From the NCBI RefSeq assembly GCF_026343955.1, contig NZ_JAPKNI010000002.1, positions 62,001 through 126,000 on the forward strand: a stretch of 64,000 nucleotides of DNA, read 5' to 3'. The notes below the pieces were generated by a model. That model was not told where the DNA came from and did no database searches. It saw only the letters and a list, made by a program, of their open reading frames with translations. Below, piece by piece: positions 27,000-37,573 of this stretch. The DNA is from Kaistia defluvii. Lineage in GTDB: Bacteria > Pseudomonadota > Alphaproteobacteria > Rhizobiales > Kaistiaceae. The first letter of the stretch is position 1; each line of letters starts with the position of its first letter. Position numbers and translations under genes: made by a program.

Positions 27000-29660
27000 A
27001 TGTCCGGCTCGTCCTTCCGATTGATGGATCGTGCGGACGCAGGTCGCCAGCTGGCGGCGAAGCTGGCGGGCCTGTCGCTGCACAATCCCGTTGTCTACGC
27101 CTTGCCGCGTGGCGGCGTCCCTGTCGCCCTGGAAATCGCGCGAGCCTTGCGGGCCCCGCTCGACCTGATCCTCGCCAAGAAGATATCCGCGCCGATGGCG
27201 CCGGAACTGGCCTTGGGCGCCGTGGTGGAGGGGGAGCCCCCTCAGATCGTCATCAACGAGAGCGTCAGACGCGCCACGCACGTGGACGATGCCTATATCT
27301 CGCAGGCCCGCGAAAGGGCGATCCTGGAACTCGCGCGGCGCCGCGCCCGCTATCTCGGCGACCATTCGCGGATCGACCCGGATGGGCGCACGGCCATCGT
27401 CGTCGATGACGGAATCGCGACGGGCGCCACGGCGAAAGCTGCCCTGATCGCGCTCAAGAGGCGGGGGGCGGTTCGGTCCATATTGGCCATTCCTGTCGCC
27501 CCAAGGGAAACCCTGGCCGAGATGGCCGAGGACGCCGACACGATCGTGTGCCTGCATCCGGCCAGCTTCTTCCAGGGCGTCGGCTACTTCTACGACGATT
27601 TCCATCAGCTCTCCGACGAGGAAACGATCGGTCTGCTGCGCCAGGCCTGGTCGGAGGGGCTGGAGGCGCCGTTGGGGCAGGGGCTGCCAACCGAGCGGCG
27701 CGAGGTGCTGATCCCACCGGTCGACCTGGCGGGAGATCTGTGCGTCCCGCCCAATCCGCGCGGAATCGTCCTGTTTGCGCATGGGAGCGGCTCGAGCCGG
27801 CTGAGCCCCCGCAACCGGGCTGTCGCCGAGACGCTGAATGGCGCGGGCTTCGCGACCCTGCTGCTGGATCTGCTGACCGCGGCCGAAGCCAAGGACCGGC
27901 GGAACGTATTCAACATTCCCCTGCTTGCCGAGCGGTTGATCGAGGCGACGCTCTGGATCGGCTCCGAGCCCGACATTTCCGATCTTGCGCTTGGGCTGTT
28001 CGGGGCCAGCACCGGGGCCGGCGCGGCGCTGCTCGCGGCAGCCGAACTCGGCGACCGGATCAGCGCAATCGTATCCCGGGGCGGCCGTCCGGATCTGGCA
28101 GGCCCGCGAATGTCGGAGGTGACCGCGCCGACGCTTCTCGTCGTTGGTGGCGCCGATCCCCAGGTGCTGGACCTGAACCGCCAAGCCCTGGCCAGGCTCA
28201 CCTGCGAAAAGCTTCTTCGCATCGTCCCCAACGCCACGCACCTGTTCGAGGAGCCGGGCGCGCTGGAGGCGGTCACCGGCATGGCGAGCGCATGGTTCCA
28301 GCACTATCTGCTGCCGCTGCCAGGCCCCCGCCCGTCAATTGCCCCGGAAAAGGGAACCAGGCGGCCCTTGGTCGAATTGCTTCGCGCCGCCGCCGAGCCC
28401 TTGCCTCCCCTGGATGACCCGCTCTTCGCCGCCGCGTTCGACCGATTTGGCCGGGCGCAGATTGTCCTGCTGGGGGAATCATCGCACGGGACCTCCGAAT
28501 TCTACCGCGCGCGGGCCGCCATCACGCGCCGGCTGATCGAGCGCCACAACTTCACGGCCGTGGCGGTGGAAGCCGATTGGCCGGACGCCGCCGCCATCGA
28601 CCGTTACGTCCGCCATTCCGCGCATCGTTCCATGAGCGCGTCGCCCTTCACCCGGTTTCCCAACTGGATGTGGCGCAATCGCGATGTCGATGATTTCGTA
28701 GGCTTCCTGCGTGAGCATAATCGGGCGCTGCCGGCGGCGGACCGCGTGGCATTCTACGGTCTGGATCTCTACAGCATGACCGCGTCGATCGCTGCCGTGC
28801 TCGCCTATCTGGATCGTGTCGATCCAGAAGCCGCGAGGATCGCCCGAGCCCGATATTCCTGCCTGTCGCCCTGGTCGGGCGAGCCCTCCGCTTACGGTCG
28901 GGCCTCCCTTTCGGAAGGCTATGCACTCTGCGAGGCTCCCGTCACGCGGATCCTCATCGACCTGCTCCAGAAGGAGGTCCGGTATTCGGAACAGGATGGG
29001 CAGAGCTTCTTTGACGCCATGCAAAACGCCAGGCTCGTGGCCAATGCGGAGCGCTACTACCGGGCGATGTATTACGGTGCCCGCGAATCCTGGAACTTGC
29101 GCGATCGCTATATGTTCGAGACGCTTCAGAGCATCCTGACCCGGGCGGGGCCGCACGGCAGGCTCGTTGTCTGGGCCCATAATTCGCACATCGGCGACGC
29201 CCGCTACACCGACATGGGAACCGAGCGGGGGGAAGTGAATATCGGTCAGCTTTGTCGCGAGCAGTACGGGCAGGGCGCGGCGCTGATCGGCTTCGGCACC
29301 CATTCGGGCACGGTTTCCGCTGCGAGCGAATGGGATGCCCCCATGGAGGTCAAACGAGTCCTCCCCTCGCGTCCGGACAGTTTCGAGGCCCTCTGTCATG
29401 AGGCGGGATATGAACGCTTCCTGATCGATCTGCAGCAGGGCGACCAGGCGGCACTAAGGCAAGGGCTGAGCCAGCCGGTTCTGGAACGATATATTGGCGT
29501 GATCTACCGGCCGGACACGGAACGCTGGAGCCATTACAGCTATGCCTGTCCCGCCGAACAGTATGATGCTTTCGTCTGGCTGGACGATACCCACGCCGTG
29601 ACGCCATTACCCGGCCAAGTGACGTCGGGAGAAGACGAAACCTATCCGTTCGGCTTGTGA
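27000..29660 (+). CDS. Phosphoribosyltransferase - alpha/beta hydrolase - erythromycin esterase fusion protein
   Basis: 886 residues in three parts. 1-220: type I phosphoribosyltransferase, PRPP loop VVDDGIATGAT at 134-144. 240-440: dienelactone-hydrolase-like alpha/beta hydrolase, nucleophile Ser337 in GASTGA, His414 in NATH. 455-870: erythromycin-esterase (EreA/B) fold, catalytic GESSHGTSEF at 492-501, VEADWPD at 523-529 and WAHNSHIGD. All three active sites look intact. AGGGGG precedes the ATG. No signal peptide. Such enzymes also occur as separate neighbouring genes, so the fusion suggests a linked pathway; substrate unknown, and macrolide hydrolysis should not be assumed. Confidence 0.9.
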   Translation: MSGSSFRLMDRADAGRQLAAKLAGLSLHNPVVYALPRGGVPVALEIARALRAPLDLILAKKISAPMAPELALGAVVEGEPPQIVINESVRRATHVDDAYISQARERAILELARRRARYLGDHSRIDPDGRTAIVVDDGIATGATAKAALIALKRRGAVRSILAIPVAPRETLAEMAEDADTIVCLHPASFFQGVGYFYDDFHQLSDEETIGLLRQAWSEGLEAPLGQGLPTERREVLIPPVDLAGDLCVPPNPRGIVLFAHGSGSSRLSPRNRAVAETLNGAGFATLLLDLLTAAEAKDRRNVFNIPLLAERLIEATLWIGSEPDISDLALGLFGASTGAGAALLAAAELGDRISAIVSRGGRPDLAGPRMSEVTAPTLLVVGGADPQVLDLNRQALARLTCEKLLRIVPNATHLFEEPGALEAVTGMASAWFQHYLLPLPGPRPSIAPEKGTRRPLVELLRAAAEPLPPLDDPLFAAAFDRFGRAQIVLLGESSHGTSEFYRARAAITRRLIERHNFTAVAVEADWPDAAAIDRYVRHSAHRSMSASPFTRFPNWMWRNRDVDDFVGFLREHNRALPAADRVAFYGLDLYSMTASIAAVLAYLDRVDPEAARIARARYSCLSPWSGEPSAYGRASLSEGYALCEAPVTRILIDLLQKEVRYSEQDGQSFFDAMQNARLVANAERYYRAMYYGARESWNLRDRYMFETLQSILTRAGPHGRLVVWAHNSHIGDARYTDMGTERGEVNIGQLCREQYGQGAALIGFGTHSGTVSAASEWDAPMEVKRVLPSRPDSFEALCHEAGYERFLIDLQQGDQAALRQGLSQPVLERYIGVIYRPDTERWSHYSYACPAEQYDAFVWLDDTHAVTPLPGQVTSGEDETYPFGL

Positions 29661-29940
29661 GTTTTCAGCCTGAACGTCCGGCTCCGATTGGTTCGCCAGA
29701 TATTTCTGGGTCCGGAATGAAGGACACGACAGACATCGCCCGATCGCTCGGGCCAGCGGCGGCGGCGCGAAGCGATCCGCGCAGCCAGGACCAGGCAGAA
29801 CGGCGCCTCGTCGTCCGGCGCGACGGCCCCAATCTGCCAGATCCTGGCCTCGCAGCGCTGGCTGCGCCAGTCCGGCTGTGTCTGGGGCGGGGCGAGGCCG
29901 GATGGCTGCATGGAACCTCAGTCGCCAACCCTTTGAAGAA
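29661..29940. other. Intergenic region between convergent genes
   Basis: 280 bp between the fusion gene and the sulfatase terminator. Short open frames exist on both strands but none has a convincing start signal or composition. I see nothing else in it. Confidence 0.4.
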
Positions 29941-29962
29941 GACGGGGACCGAAGTCCCCGTC
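29941..29962 (-). terminator. Terminator of the arylsulfatase gene
   Basis: A perfect 9-bp stem GACGGGGAC (29941-29949) / GTCCCCGTC (29954-29962) with a CGAA loop, 18 bp after the stop and followed on the minus strand by TTCTTC. Confidence 0.65.
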
Positions 29963-29980
29963 TCGTCGTCCGTCCGGAGA

Positions 29981-31630
29981 CTAGTTTCCCGTCGGCATCG
30001 GAATATCGACGCCACCCTTCATGAGTTGGTCCCTGACCCACTGGAACTGCTGATATTTGGAGATCTCAATCGGGCCGCTATAACTGGCGCTCTGCAGCTT
30101 GCGTGGGGGGTACTTCACGTAGGTCTGCATCAGATCCTTGATGGCTGCGCCGATCGTGACCATCGTCCAGGTGCGCTCGGTGTAATTGTTCATGAAGATG
30201 TCGTAGCGCTCCTGCGGGTCCTGCCAGAGGTCGAAGACCTGGGGGACGGTGGCGACATATTTCTCGGCCCCCTTCCAGCCGAGATTGCTGTCGACGGCGA
30301 GGCCGCCCGTGTGGGCGCCGTCATCGCCGCGCAGGTTGAACACCGCCTTGTAGTTGCCGACGCGAGCTGCTCCCGGCGTCAGTTCGTTCTCGGTGAAATA
30401 GAACCAGGCCGTACGCTCCGACTTGCCGGTGCCCTTCAGGATCGGTGTCATGTCGTAGCTGTCGAAGATGATCGGCTGGCCCTCGCGATCCTTGTCCGGC
30501 AGCGGCACGCCGGCGGCGGCGGCGAAGGTGGCCATCAGGTCGAGTCCGCCGACGATGTCGTGGCTCTTGCTGCGCGGCTTGATCTGGCCAGGCCACACGG
30601 CAATGGCCGGAACGCGGTTGCCGCCTTCGCGAACCGTGCCCTTGGTGCCGCGGAACGGCGTATAGCCGGCGTCGGGATAGACGTCCTGCCAGGCACCATT
30701 GTCGGTGGTGTAGAAAACCAGCGTATTCTTGTCCATGCCGGTCTCGTGGAGCTTGTCCATGATGCGGCCTATGCGCGTATCCAGCTCGACGACGCTGTCG
30801 GCATATTTCGATTTCGACATCGACTTATGCTCGAACTCCGGCGCCGGCATGTTCGGCTGGTGCACCTTCATGAAGTTGACGCTGATGAAAAATGGCGTGT
30901 CCGGCTTGGTCGCCGCGTCGTCCAGGAACCCGAGAGCGGCCTTCTCGACATAGCTGTCGAAGAATGGAATGCCGACGACGCCTTCCTTGCCGTCGATCGT
31001 CGGGGTGTCGACATACTGGCCGTTGATCTTGAACTCCTCGACAACCGGTCCTCCGGCATTGCCCGTCAAGGCGCCCTTGGTCACCCGCTGGAACATGGCC
31101 CGCAGCTTAGGGTCCATGTCGGGGAACCAGGTTGGATCGCCATAGGTGTACGCATTGAGGTGGTAGAGGCCGCAATACCGCATCACGTCGAAGCCCTGGG
31201 CGTTCGGCAGAGCATAGTCCGCCTCGCCGAGATGCCACTTGCCGGTGAAGTAGGTGCCGTAACCGCCCCGCTTCAGCACCGAGGCCAGGGTCCATTCGGC
31301 CGCCGGCAGTCCGCCGCCCTCGCCCTGGAAGGCGACCGTCGTCATGCCGCTGCGGTTGGGGATGCGCCCTGTCATCATCGCGGCGCGTCCGGGCGTGCAA
31401 CTTGGCTGGGCGTAGAAGGAGAAGAAGGTCATGCCGCTGTCGGCGAGCTTGTCTATATTGGGTGTCGGCATGCCGCGGCCCTCGCCGCCGCCATACGGCC
31501 CGAGGTCTCCATATCCGGTGTCGTCGGAAACGATCATAAGGATATTCGGTTTGCTGGTTTGCGCGGATGCTTCCCCAGCGGTAAGGGCTGTCATCGCCAA
31601 TAAGGCGATGCTCAAATTCGACGGTTTCAT
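29981..31630 (-). CDS. Secreted arylsulfatase
   Basis: 549 residues from the ATG at 31630 (GGGAG upstream); the longer frame to 31678 is not used. Signal peptide to about residue 24 (AGEASA before QTSK). Metal ligands in VSDDTGYGD (Asp36, Asp37); Cys78 in CTPGRAA is the residue converted to formylglycine, and the rest of the motif is intact. TGKWHLGE and later Asp/Asn in YTTDNGAW complete the site. Predicted periplasmic hydrolase of sulfate esters needing a formylglycine-generating enzyme encoded elsewhere. Single gene with its own terminator. Confidence 0.93.
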   Translation of the reverse strand: MKPSNLSIALLAMTALTAGEASAQTSKPNILMIVSDDTGYGDLGPYGGGEGRGMPTPNIDKLADSGMTFFSFYAQPSCTPGRAAMMTGRIPNRSGMTTVAFQGEGGGLPAAEWTLASVLKRGGYGTYFTGKWHLGEADYALPNAQGFDVMRYCGLYHLNAYTYGDPTWFPDMDPKLRAMFQRVTKGALTGNAGGPVVEEFKINGQYVDTPTIDGKEGVVGIPFFDSYVEKAALGFLDDAATKPDTPFFISVNFMKVHQPNMPAPEFEHKSMSKSKYADSVVELDTRIGRIMDKLHETGMDKNTLVFYTTDNGAWQDVYPDAGYTPFRGTKGTVREGGNRVPAIAVWPGQIKPRSKSHDIVGGLDLMATFAAAAGVPLPDKDREGQPIIFDSYDMTPILKGTGKSERTAWFYFTENELTPGAARVGNYKAVFNLRGDDGAHTGGLAVDSNLGWKGAEKYVATVPQVFDLWQDPQERYDIFMNNYTERTWTMVTIGAAIKDLMQTYVKYPPRKLQSASYSGPIEISKYQQFQWVRDQLMKGGVDIPMPTGN

Positions 31631-31977
31631 TCCAATTCTCCCTGAGTCATCAAGAATTATCCGGAGAATCCGGCACATCTATTTGATGGGGCTTAGAATG
31701 GAGAGTCGTAATTTTAGCATGACGTAGATGCTATCCCGTCGATGACAGTAGCGCGGCCCGGCGGGGTCGCCAAGGAGGCGGGCGATGAACAAATCGCGGG
31801 TGACGTCGTCGGACCCGGTTCTGGGCGGCGTGTCATCGCACGGTATTCAAACTGGAAAGGACAACGGACGGCCCGGGCCACGCTTTCGCGCTGCGCGCTC
31901 CTGATCGGCGGGGCCGCCTTGCTGGCCGCCTCTCCCCTGGGGCTCTGACGCAAGGTGGAGGGCCGGCGGTTCACGTG

Positions 31978-32349
31978 ATGAAGGATCCCGGCTGCGGATG
32001 CTGCTCGGCCTGGGTCGAGATCCTGCGGGCGGACGGGTTCGAGGTGGGGGGGGGCGAAGAGCGCCAGGCAACGTTGCCCGCACGCTACAAGCGAGACAGC
32101 GGCATCCCGCTACAGATGGCCTCCTGCCACACGGCGCGGATCCAGGGCTATGGGATCGAGGGCCACGTGCCGGCTGCCGACATTCGCCGGCTGCTGGCGG
32201 AACGTCCCGACGCCGTCGGCCTCTCCGTCCCCGGCATGCCTTATGGCTCGCCGGGCATGGGGGCGGAGCCGCAGCGCGAGGCCTATGACGGGTTCCTGAT
32301 CCGCCGGAATGGCGGCACCAGCGACTTTTCCCACTATGCCGCCGCTTGA
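31978..32349 (+). CDS. DUF411 family metal-binding protein, probably 5'-disrupted
   Basis: 123 residues from ATG 31978 cover the DUF411 domain: PGCGCCSAW (metal-binding Cys), MASCHTARIQGY, EGHVPAADIRRLLAERP, VPGMPYGSPGM. DUF411 proteins are normally exported and linked to copper or other metal handling. Here no signal peptide is in frame, but a good one is encoded in another frame just upstream (TLSRCALLIGGAALLAASPL, ending at a TGA at 31946). One extra G in the GGGG at 31939-31942 would join the two. No good ribosome site serves 31978. A run of nine G (32046-32054) lies inside the gene. Confidence 0.7.
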   Translation: MKDPGCGCCSAWVEILRADGFEVGGGEERQATLPARYKRDSGIPLQMASCHTARIQGYGIEGHVPAADIRRLLAERPDAVGLSVPGMPYGSPGMGAEPQREAYDGFLIRRNGGTSDFSHYAAA

Positions 32350-32592
32350 GGGCCGAGGTCGGCCGGCGGCTTGCAACCTCAACTGGTTGATGGAGGCTGG
32401 CGCTCGCACCCGCCTTGCGCACGACCCGCTTCCCGCAATATTCTGCGGGGGCTCATCCGGCGGAGACACCAGCGTGGTGCTTGCGCAGAGCGGTGTGCTG
32501 TTCCCGGCTGCGCAACAGCCACCGTCCTCCCAGGGCAGAGCGTGCCCGGACGGTGTTGCTTCGGCGCTGCCATCATCGGGTGAGGATGCGAC

Positions 32593-33663
32593 ATGAGCCG
32601 TGCCAAACGGAGTTGGCTGCTCGTTGGTCTGCTGGTGCTCCTTGCCGCAATCGCGTTTTATGCTTGGCAACGATCCCGAAACGATGCCTTGCCCGAGGGA
32701 ATTGCACGGGCGAATGGTCGCATAGAAGCCGTCGAGATCGATATCTCGGCGAAGTCTGCGGGGCGGGTGAAGGAGATCCTTGCTGAGGAAGGTGACTTCG
32801 TGAAGGCCGGCGACGTGCTGGCACGCATGGACACGGCGCAGTTGCAAGCGAAGCGCCGCGAAGCCGAGGCTCAATTGCGCCGGTCCCGGATCGCCGTGGA
32901 CACCGCCAATCTCCTGGTCACGCAGCGCCAGGCCGAGAAGAAGACCGCGGAAGCTGTCCTCAGCCAGAGGCAAGCGGAACACGATGCAGCGGTGCAGCGT
33001 TTCCAGCGTTCGGAGAAGCTCGCGGCCAGCAACACCATCTCGCAGCAGACGCTCGACGATGACAGAGCGGCCGAACGGGGCGCGGCCGCGGCGGTCGCTG
33101 CTGCGGAAGCGCAACTGGTGGCGAGCGATGCGGCGATCAATACCGCGCGGGCGCTGGTCATCGACGCCCAGGCGGCGATGGAAGCCGCCGGCGCCGCCAC
33201 CGAGGCGATCGACACGGAAATCGACGATGCGACCCTCCGCTCGCCACGCGACGGGCGGATTCAATATCGCGTGGCCGAGCCCGGCGAGGTTCTGGGCAGC
33301 GGAGGCAGGGTGATCAATCTCGTCGATCTCGAGGACGTCTATATGACGTTCTTCCTGCCAACCGCCGAGGTGGGGCGCGTGGCGATTGGCAGCGAGGTCC
33401 GGCTGGTCATGGATGCGGCGCCGCAATACATCATACCGGCCAAGGCCACCTATGTCGCCGACGTGGCGCAATTCACGCCGAAAACGGTCGAGACGGAGGA
33501 AGAGCGCCAGAAGCTGATGTTCCGCGTCAAGGCGAGGATCGACCCTGAGCTGCTGCGCAAATACATCCAGCATGTGAAGACCGGCCTGCCCGGCACGGCC
33601 TATGTCAAGCTGGATCCGAAAGCCGAGTGGCCTGCCGCGCTGCAGGGAAATCTGCTCCAATGA
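32593..33663 (+). CDS. HlyD-family periplasmic adaptor of an ABC exporter
   Basis: 356 residues: one N-terminal membrane anchor ([17 protein letters not shown]), a lipoyl half ([21 protein letters not shown]), a long coiled coil rich in Ala, Glu and Gln (about 85-200), the second lipoyl half and a beta-barrel domain. It resembles the YbhG/YhiI adaptors that pair with RbbA/YhhJ-type transporters. GAGGA lies nine bases before the ATG. Its stop overlaps the next start by 4 bp (ATGA). It bridges the inner-membrane transporter to the periplasm. Confidence 0.9.
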   Translation: MSRAKRSWLLVGLLVLLAAIAFYAWQRSRNDALPEGIARANGRIEAVEIDISAKSAGRVKEILAEEGDFVKAGDVLARMDTAQLQAKRREAEAQLRRSRIAVDTANLLVTQRQAEKKTAEAVLSQRQAEHDAAVQRFQRSEKLAASNTISQQTLDDDRAAERGAAAAVAAAEAQLVASDAAINTARALVIDAQAAMEAAGAATEAIDTEIDDATLRSPRDGRIQYRVAEPGEVLGSGGRVINLVDLEDVYMTFFLPTAEVGRVAIGSEVRLVMDAAPQYIIPAKATYVADVAQFTPKTVETEEERQKLMFRVKARIDPELLRKYIQHVKTGLPGTAYVKLDPKAEWPAALQGNLLQ

Positions 33664-36410
33664 AGTCTGGAGCGCCGCCCGAGCCGGTGGTGCGGCTGCA
33701 GGGCGTTTGCCAGAGCTATCGGGCGGTGGCGGCTCTCCAGGACATCACACTGGACATTCCGCCGGGCTGCGTGGTCGGCCTGATCGGCCCCGACGGCGTG
33801 GGAAAGTCGAGCCTGCTGTCTCTGGTGGCGGGCTCGCGCGTGATCCAGCGCGGCAGCATCACCGTGCTCGGCGGCGACATGGCGGATGCAGCCCATCGTC
33901 GGCGCACCTGTCCCCGCATCGCCTACATGCCGCAGGGGCTGGGCAAGAACCTCTATCCCTCGCTCTCAGTCTTCGACAATGTCGATTTTTTCGGACGCCT
34001 CTTCGGCCTTGACCGCCAGGAACGGGATCGCCGTATCGGCGCGCTGCTGGAGAGTACCGGGCTGGCGCCTTTCGCCGACCGCAGGGTGGCCAATCTTTCC
34101 GGCGGCATGAAGCAGAAGCTCGGGCTCTGCTGCGCGCTGATCCATGATCCCGATCTCCTCATTCTCGACGAGCCGACGACCGGCATCGATCCGCTATCGC
34201 GGAAGCAGTTCTGGGAACTGATCGAGCGGATCCGCGCCAACCGCGGCGGCATGAGCGTGATCGTGGCGACGGCCTATATGGAGGAGGCCGCGCGCTTTGA
34301 TTGGCTGGTTGCCCTGGACCGCGGGCGCGTGCTCGCGACCGGCACGCCGGCCGAACTGCTCGCCCGGACCGGCGCCGCGGACCTCGATGCCGCCTTCATC
34401 GCCCTGTTGCCCGCCGAAGCGTCTCAAGGCCATGAGGCGGTGGTGCGCCCCGCCCCTCTGCCGGTCGCCGATGGAGAACCGGCGATCGAGGCCGAGCATC
34501 TCACAAAGCGCTTCGGTGATTTCACGGCGGTCGACGATGTCAGCTTCCGCATCGCGAGGGGGGAGATCTTCGGTTTCCTCGGCTCCAACGGCTGCGGCAA
34601 GACCACCACCATGAAGATGCTGACCGGCCTGCTTCCCGCGAGCGCGGGTCAGGTCCGGCTGTTCGGCCGGGAGGTCGATCCCCGCGACATCCAGATCCGG
34701 CGCCGCGTCGGCTACATGTCGCAGGCCTTCTCGCTCTACTCCGAACTCACGGTGCGCCAGAATCTGGAACTGCACGCCCGGCTGTTCGCCCTTCCGGAGG
34801 CCGGCATACCGGCGCGGATCACGGAGGTGGCGCAGCAGTTCGACCTGATCGAGCAGATGGACGCGCTGCCGGACGAATTGCCGCTCGGCATCCGCCAGCG
34901 ATTGTCCCTGGCGGTCGCCATGATCCATTCGCCGGATATCCTGATCCTCGATGAGCCGACATCTGGCGTCGACCCGGTCGCTCGGGACAATTTCTGGCGC
35001 ATTCTCATCGAACTGTCCCGTCGCGACGGGGTCACCATCTTCGTGTCCACCCACTTCATGAACGAGGCCGAGCGCTGCGATCGCATCTCCCTGATGCATG
35101 CGGGCAAGGTCCTGGTCAGCGACACGCCCGAAGCGATCGTGGCCAGCCGCGCGGCGCCGACCCTCGAAGCCGCCTTCATCCGTTATCTGGAGGACGCGGC
35201 GGGCGATACGTCCCGCAACGCGACGCCCGCGCCGTTGCTCGTCGGCGCTTCAACACATGCGGCGGCTGGCGCCACACGCCTCCTGTTCGATCCACGCCGG
35301 ATGCTGGCCTACACGAAGCGCGAGAGCGTGGAACTGCTGCGTGATCCAATTCGCGCGACCCTGGCGACGATCGGCAGCCTGCTGCTGATGTTCGTGATCG
35401 GTTATGGCATCAATATGGATGTCGAGAAGCTGTCCTTCGCAGTTCTTGACCAAGACGACACCGCCATCAGCCGAGACTATGCGCTCCAGCTTGCCGGTTC
35501 GCGCTACTTTACGGAGAAGGCGCCCCTGACCGGCTATGCCGACATGGACCAGCGGATGGAGCGAGGCGAGATCAGCCTGGCGCTTGAAATTCCGCCGGGC
35601 TTTGCGCGCAATCTCGCGCACGGCCGCAACGTCACCGTCGGCGCCTGGATCGATGGCGCCATGCCGACCCGGGCGGAAACCGTCCGGGGCTATGTCGAGG
35701 GAATGCACTCGACCTGGCTCGCCCAGAAGGCGCGGGAGGCCTATGGCAAGGCTGCCGATCAGCGCGATTTCCAGATGGAGATCCGCTACCGCTACAACCC
35801 GGATGTCCGCAGCCTCGACGCGATAGCGCCGGCCATCATTCCCATGCTGCTCCTGATGATCCCGGCGATGCTGGCGGTTCTGAGCGTTGTGCGCGAGAAG
35901 GAACTGGGTTCGATCACGAATTTCTACGTCACCCCGGTGACGCGGATGGAATTCCTGTTGGGCAAGCAAATCCCCTATGTCGCGCTGGGGATGCTCAACT
36001 TCCTGCTGCTGACAGCGTTCGCGGTCTACGGTTTCCAGGTGCCCTTCACCGGTAGTTTCACGGCCTTCGCGGCAGCCGCCTTCCTCTATGTGGTCATCGC
36101 GACATCGATGGGCTTCTTCCTGTCGACCTTCATGCGCAGCCAGATCGCCGCGATCTTCGCCACCGTGCTCCTCACGATGATTCCGGCGTCGCAATATTCG
36201 GGACTGATCGATCCCGTCTCCTCGCTGGAGGGGGCCGGCGCGTTCATCGGGCAGATCTACCCGGCCACCTATTTCGTGATCATATCGCGTGGTGTCTTTT
36301 CGAAAGCGTTGGGATTCCACGATTTGTGGGGCGCGTTTGTCCCGCTGCTGATCACGGTTCCGGTCGTCATCGGCCTCAGCGTGGCTTTCCTCCGAAAGCA
36401 GGCACGCTGA
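33660..36410 (+). CDS. rbbA: RbbA-type double-ATPase/permease fusion transporter
   Basis: 916 residues: ATPase domain 1 (Walker [26 protein letters not shown]), ATPase domain 2 (GSNGCGKTT, an unusual signature [16 protein letters not shown]) and an ABC-2 permease from about 540 on with six hydrophobic segments. E. coli RbbA has the same order and length. The RbbA name reflects ribosome-associated ATPase activity in E. coli; here the adaptor and second permease around it argue for export. Start at 33660 overlaps the adaptor stop. Confidence 0.9.
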   Translation: MKSGAPPEPVVRLQGVCQSYRAVAALQDITLDIPPGCVVGLIGPDGVGKSSLLSLVAGSRVIQRGSITVLGGDMADAAHRRRTCPRIAYMPQGLGKNLYPSLSVFDNVDFFGRLFGLDRQERDRRIGALLESTGLAPFADRRVANLSGGMKQKLGLCCALIHDPDLLILDEPTTGIDPLSRKQFWELIERIRANRGGMSVIVATAYMEEAARFDWLVALDRGRVLATGTPAELLARTGAADLDAAFIALLPAEASQGHEAVVRPAPLPVADGEPAIEAEHLTKRFGDFTAVDDVSFRIARGEIFGFLGSNGCGKTTTMKMLTGLLPASAGQVRLFGREVDPRDIQIRRRVGYMSQAFSLYSELTVRQNLELHARLFALPEAGIPARITEVAQQFDLIEQMDALPDELPLGIRQRLSLAVAMIHSPDILILDEPTSGVDPVARDNFWRILIELSRRDGVTIFVSTHFMNEAERCDRISLMHAGKVLVSDTPEAIVASRAAPTLEAAFIRYLEDAAGDTSRNATPAPLLVGASTHAAAGATRLLFDPRRMLAYTKRESVELLRDPIRATLATIGSLLLMFVIGYGINMDVEKLSFAVLDQDDTAISRDYALQLAGSRYFTEKAPLTGYADMDQRMERGEISLALEIPPGFARNLAHGRNVTVGAWIDGAMPTRAETVRGYVEGMHSTWLAQKAREAYGKAADQRDFQMEIRYRYNPDVRSLDAIAPAIIPMLLLMIPAMLAVLSVVREKELGSITNFYVTPVTRMEFLLGKQIPYVALGMLNFLLLTAFAVYGFQVPFTGSFTAFAAAAFLYVVIATSMGFFLSTFMRSQIAAIFATVLLTMIPASQYSGLIDPVSSLEGAGAFIGQIYPATYFVIISRGVFSKALGFHDLWGAFVPLLITVPVVIGLSVAFLRKQAR

Positions 36411-37522
36411 TGCGGCTGGCCAACATCTTCCAACTGGGCGTCAAGGAACTGAGGGTCCTGCTGCGGAACGTCATGCTGCTCCTGCTGATCGCCTATTCCT
36501 TCTCGCTTCAGGTCTACACCGCCTCTCGCGCCATGCCCGAGTCTCTCAACCGGGCGCCGATCGCCATCGTCGACGAGGACCGCTCGGCCATTTCCGACCG
36601 CATCGCGAGCGCCTTCTACCTGCCCTATTTCGTCGAGCCGAAGCTGATTTCGCCATCCGAGATGGACAGCCGGATGGATGAAGGCCTGGATACGTTCGCG
36701 CTCGACATTCCCCCCAACTTCCAGCGCGACCTTCTCGCGGGCCGGTCTCCGACCATCCAGCTCAACATCGACGCGACGCGCATGACCCAGGCGTTCACGG
36801 GGGGAGGCTATGTGCAGTCGATCGTTTCGGGCGAGGTCAGCGAGTTCCTGGCACGCCACAGGGCCGAGACGCAGTTGCCCGTCGGGCTCGACCTGCGCGC
36901 CCGCTTCAATCCGGAGCTGAACAAAAGGTGGTTCGGGGCGATCAACGAACTGATCGGCGCGATCACGATGCTGTCCGTGATCCTCACGGGCGCGGCGCTG
37001 ATCCGCGAGCGCGAGCATGGAACGATCGAGCACCTTCTGGTGATGCCGGTGAGCGCCTTCGAGATCATGGTCGGCAAGCTGTGGTCGATGGGGCTGGTCG
37101 TTCTGGTGGCGGCAAGCTTCTGCCTCATCGTCGTCGTGCAGGGCCTGCTGGCGGTACCCATCCACGGGTCCATGCTGCTGTTCCTCGCGGCCGCGGCGCT
37201 GGATATCTTTGCCATGACCTGCCTCGGCATGTTCCTGGCAATCGTTGCCGGTTCGATGCCGCAATTCGCCTTGCTCGTGATGATGGTCCTGATTCCGCTG
37301 CAGCTTTTGTCGGGCGGCGTCACCCCCCGGGAGAGCATGCCCGAGATCATTCGGATCATCATGCTCGCCGCGCCCACCACCCACTTCGTGATGCTTTCGC
37401 AGGCCGTCCTCTTCCGTGGGGCGGGCGTCGCCGTGGTCTGGCCGCAACTCGTGGCCTTGCTGGCCATCGGCGTCGCGCTCTTCACATTTTCGCTGAACCG
37501 CTTTCGTCGGTTTCTCGGCTAG
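36410..37522 (+). CDS. ABC-2 type permease (YhhJ-like)
   Basis: 370 residues: one N-terminal membrane helix (VMLLLLIAYSFSLQVY), a large periplasmic part (about 45-175) and five C-terminal helices, the normal ABC-2 layout. GAALIREREHGTIEHLLVMP is the conserved cytoplasmic loop. Its ATG shares one base with the preceding stop (TGATG), so the three exporter genes form one coupled operon. It probably dimerises with the RbbA permease half. Substrate unknown. Confidence 0.9.
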   Translation: MRLANIFQLGVKELRVLLRNVMLLLLIAYSFSLQVYTASRAMPESLNRAPIAIVDEDRSAISDRIASAFYLPYFVEPKLISPSEMDSRMDEGLDTFALDIPPNFQRDLLAGRSPTIQLNIDATRMTQAFTGGGYVQSIVSGEVSEFLARHRAETQLPVGLDLRARFNPELNKRWFGAINELIGAITMLSVILTGAALIREREHGTIEHLLVMPVSAFEIMVGKLWSMGLVVLVAASFCLIVVVQGLLAVPIHGSMLLFLAAAALDIFAMTCLGMFLAIVAGSMPQFALLVMMVLIPLQLLSGGVTPRESMPEIIRIIMLAAPTTHFVMLSQAVLFRGAGVAVVWPQLVALLAIGVALFTFSLNRFRRFLG

Positions 37523-37573
37523 CCACCGGGGCCGATCCGGCCAATGGCGACCGGGTTCCTGATCAGCCATATG

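Noticed and set aside
37523-37573. Terminator between the exporter operon and the LysR gene
   Set aside because: Only a 5-bp GGCCG/CGGCC hairpin without T-run.
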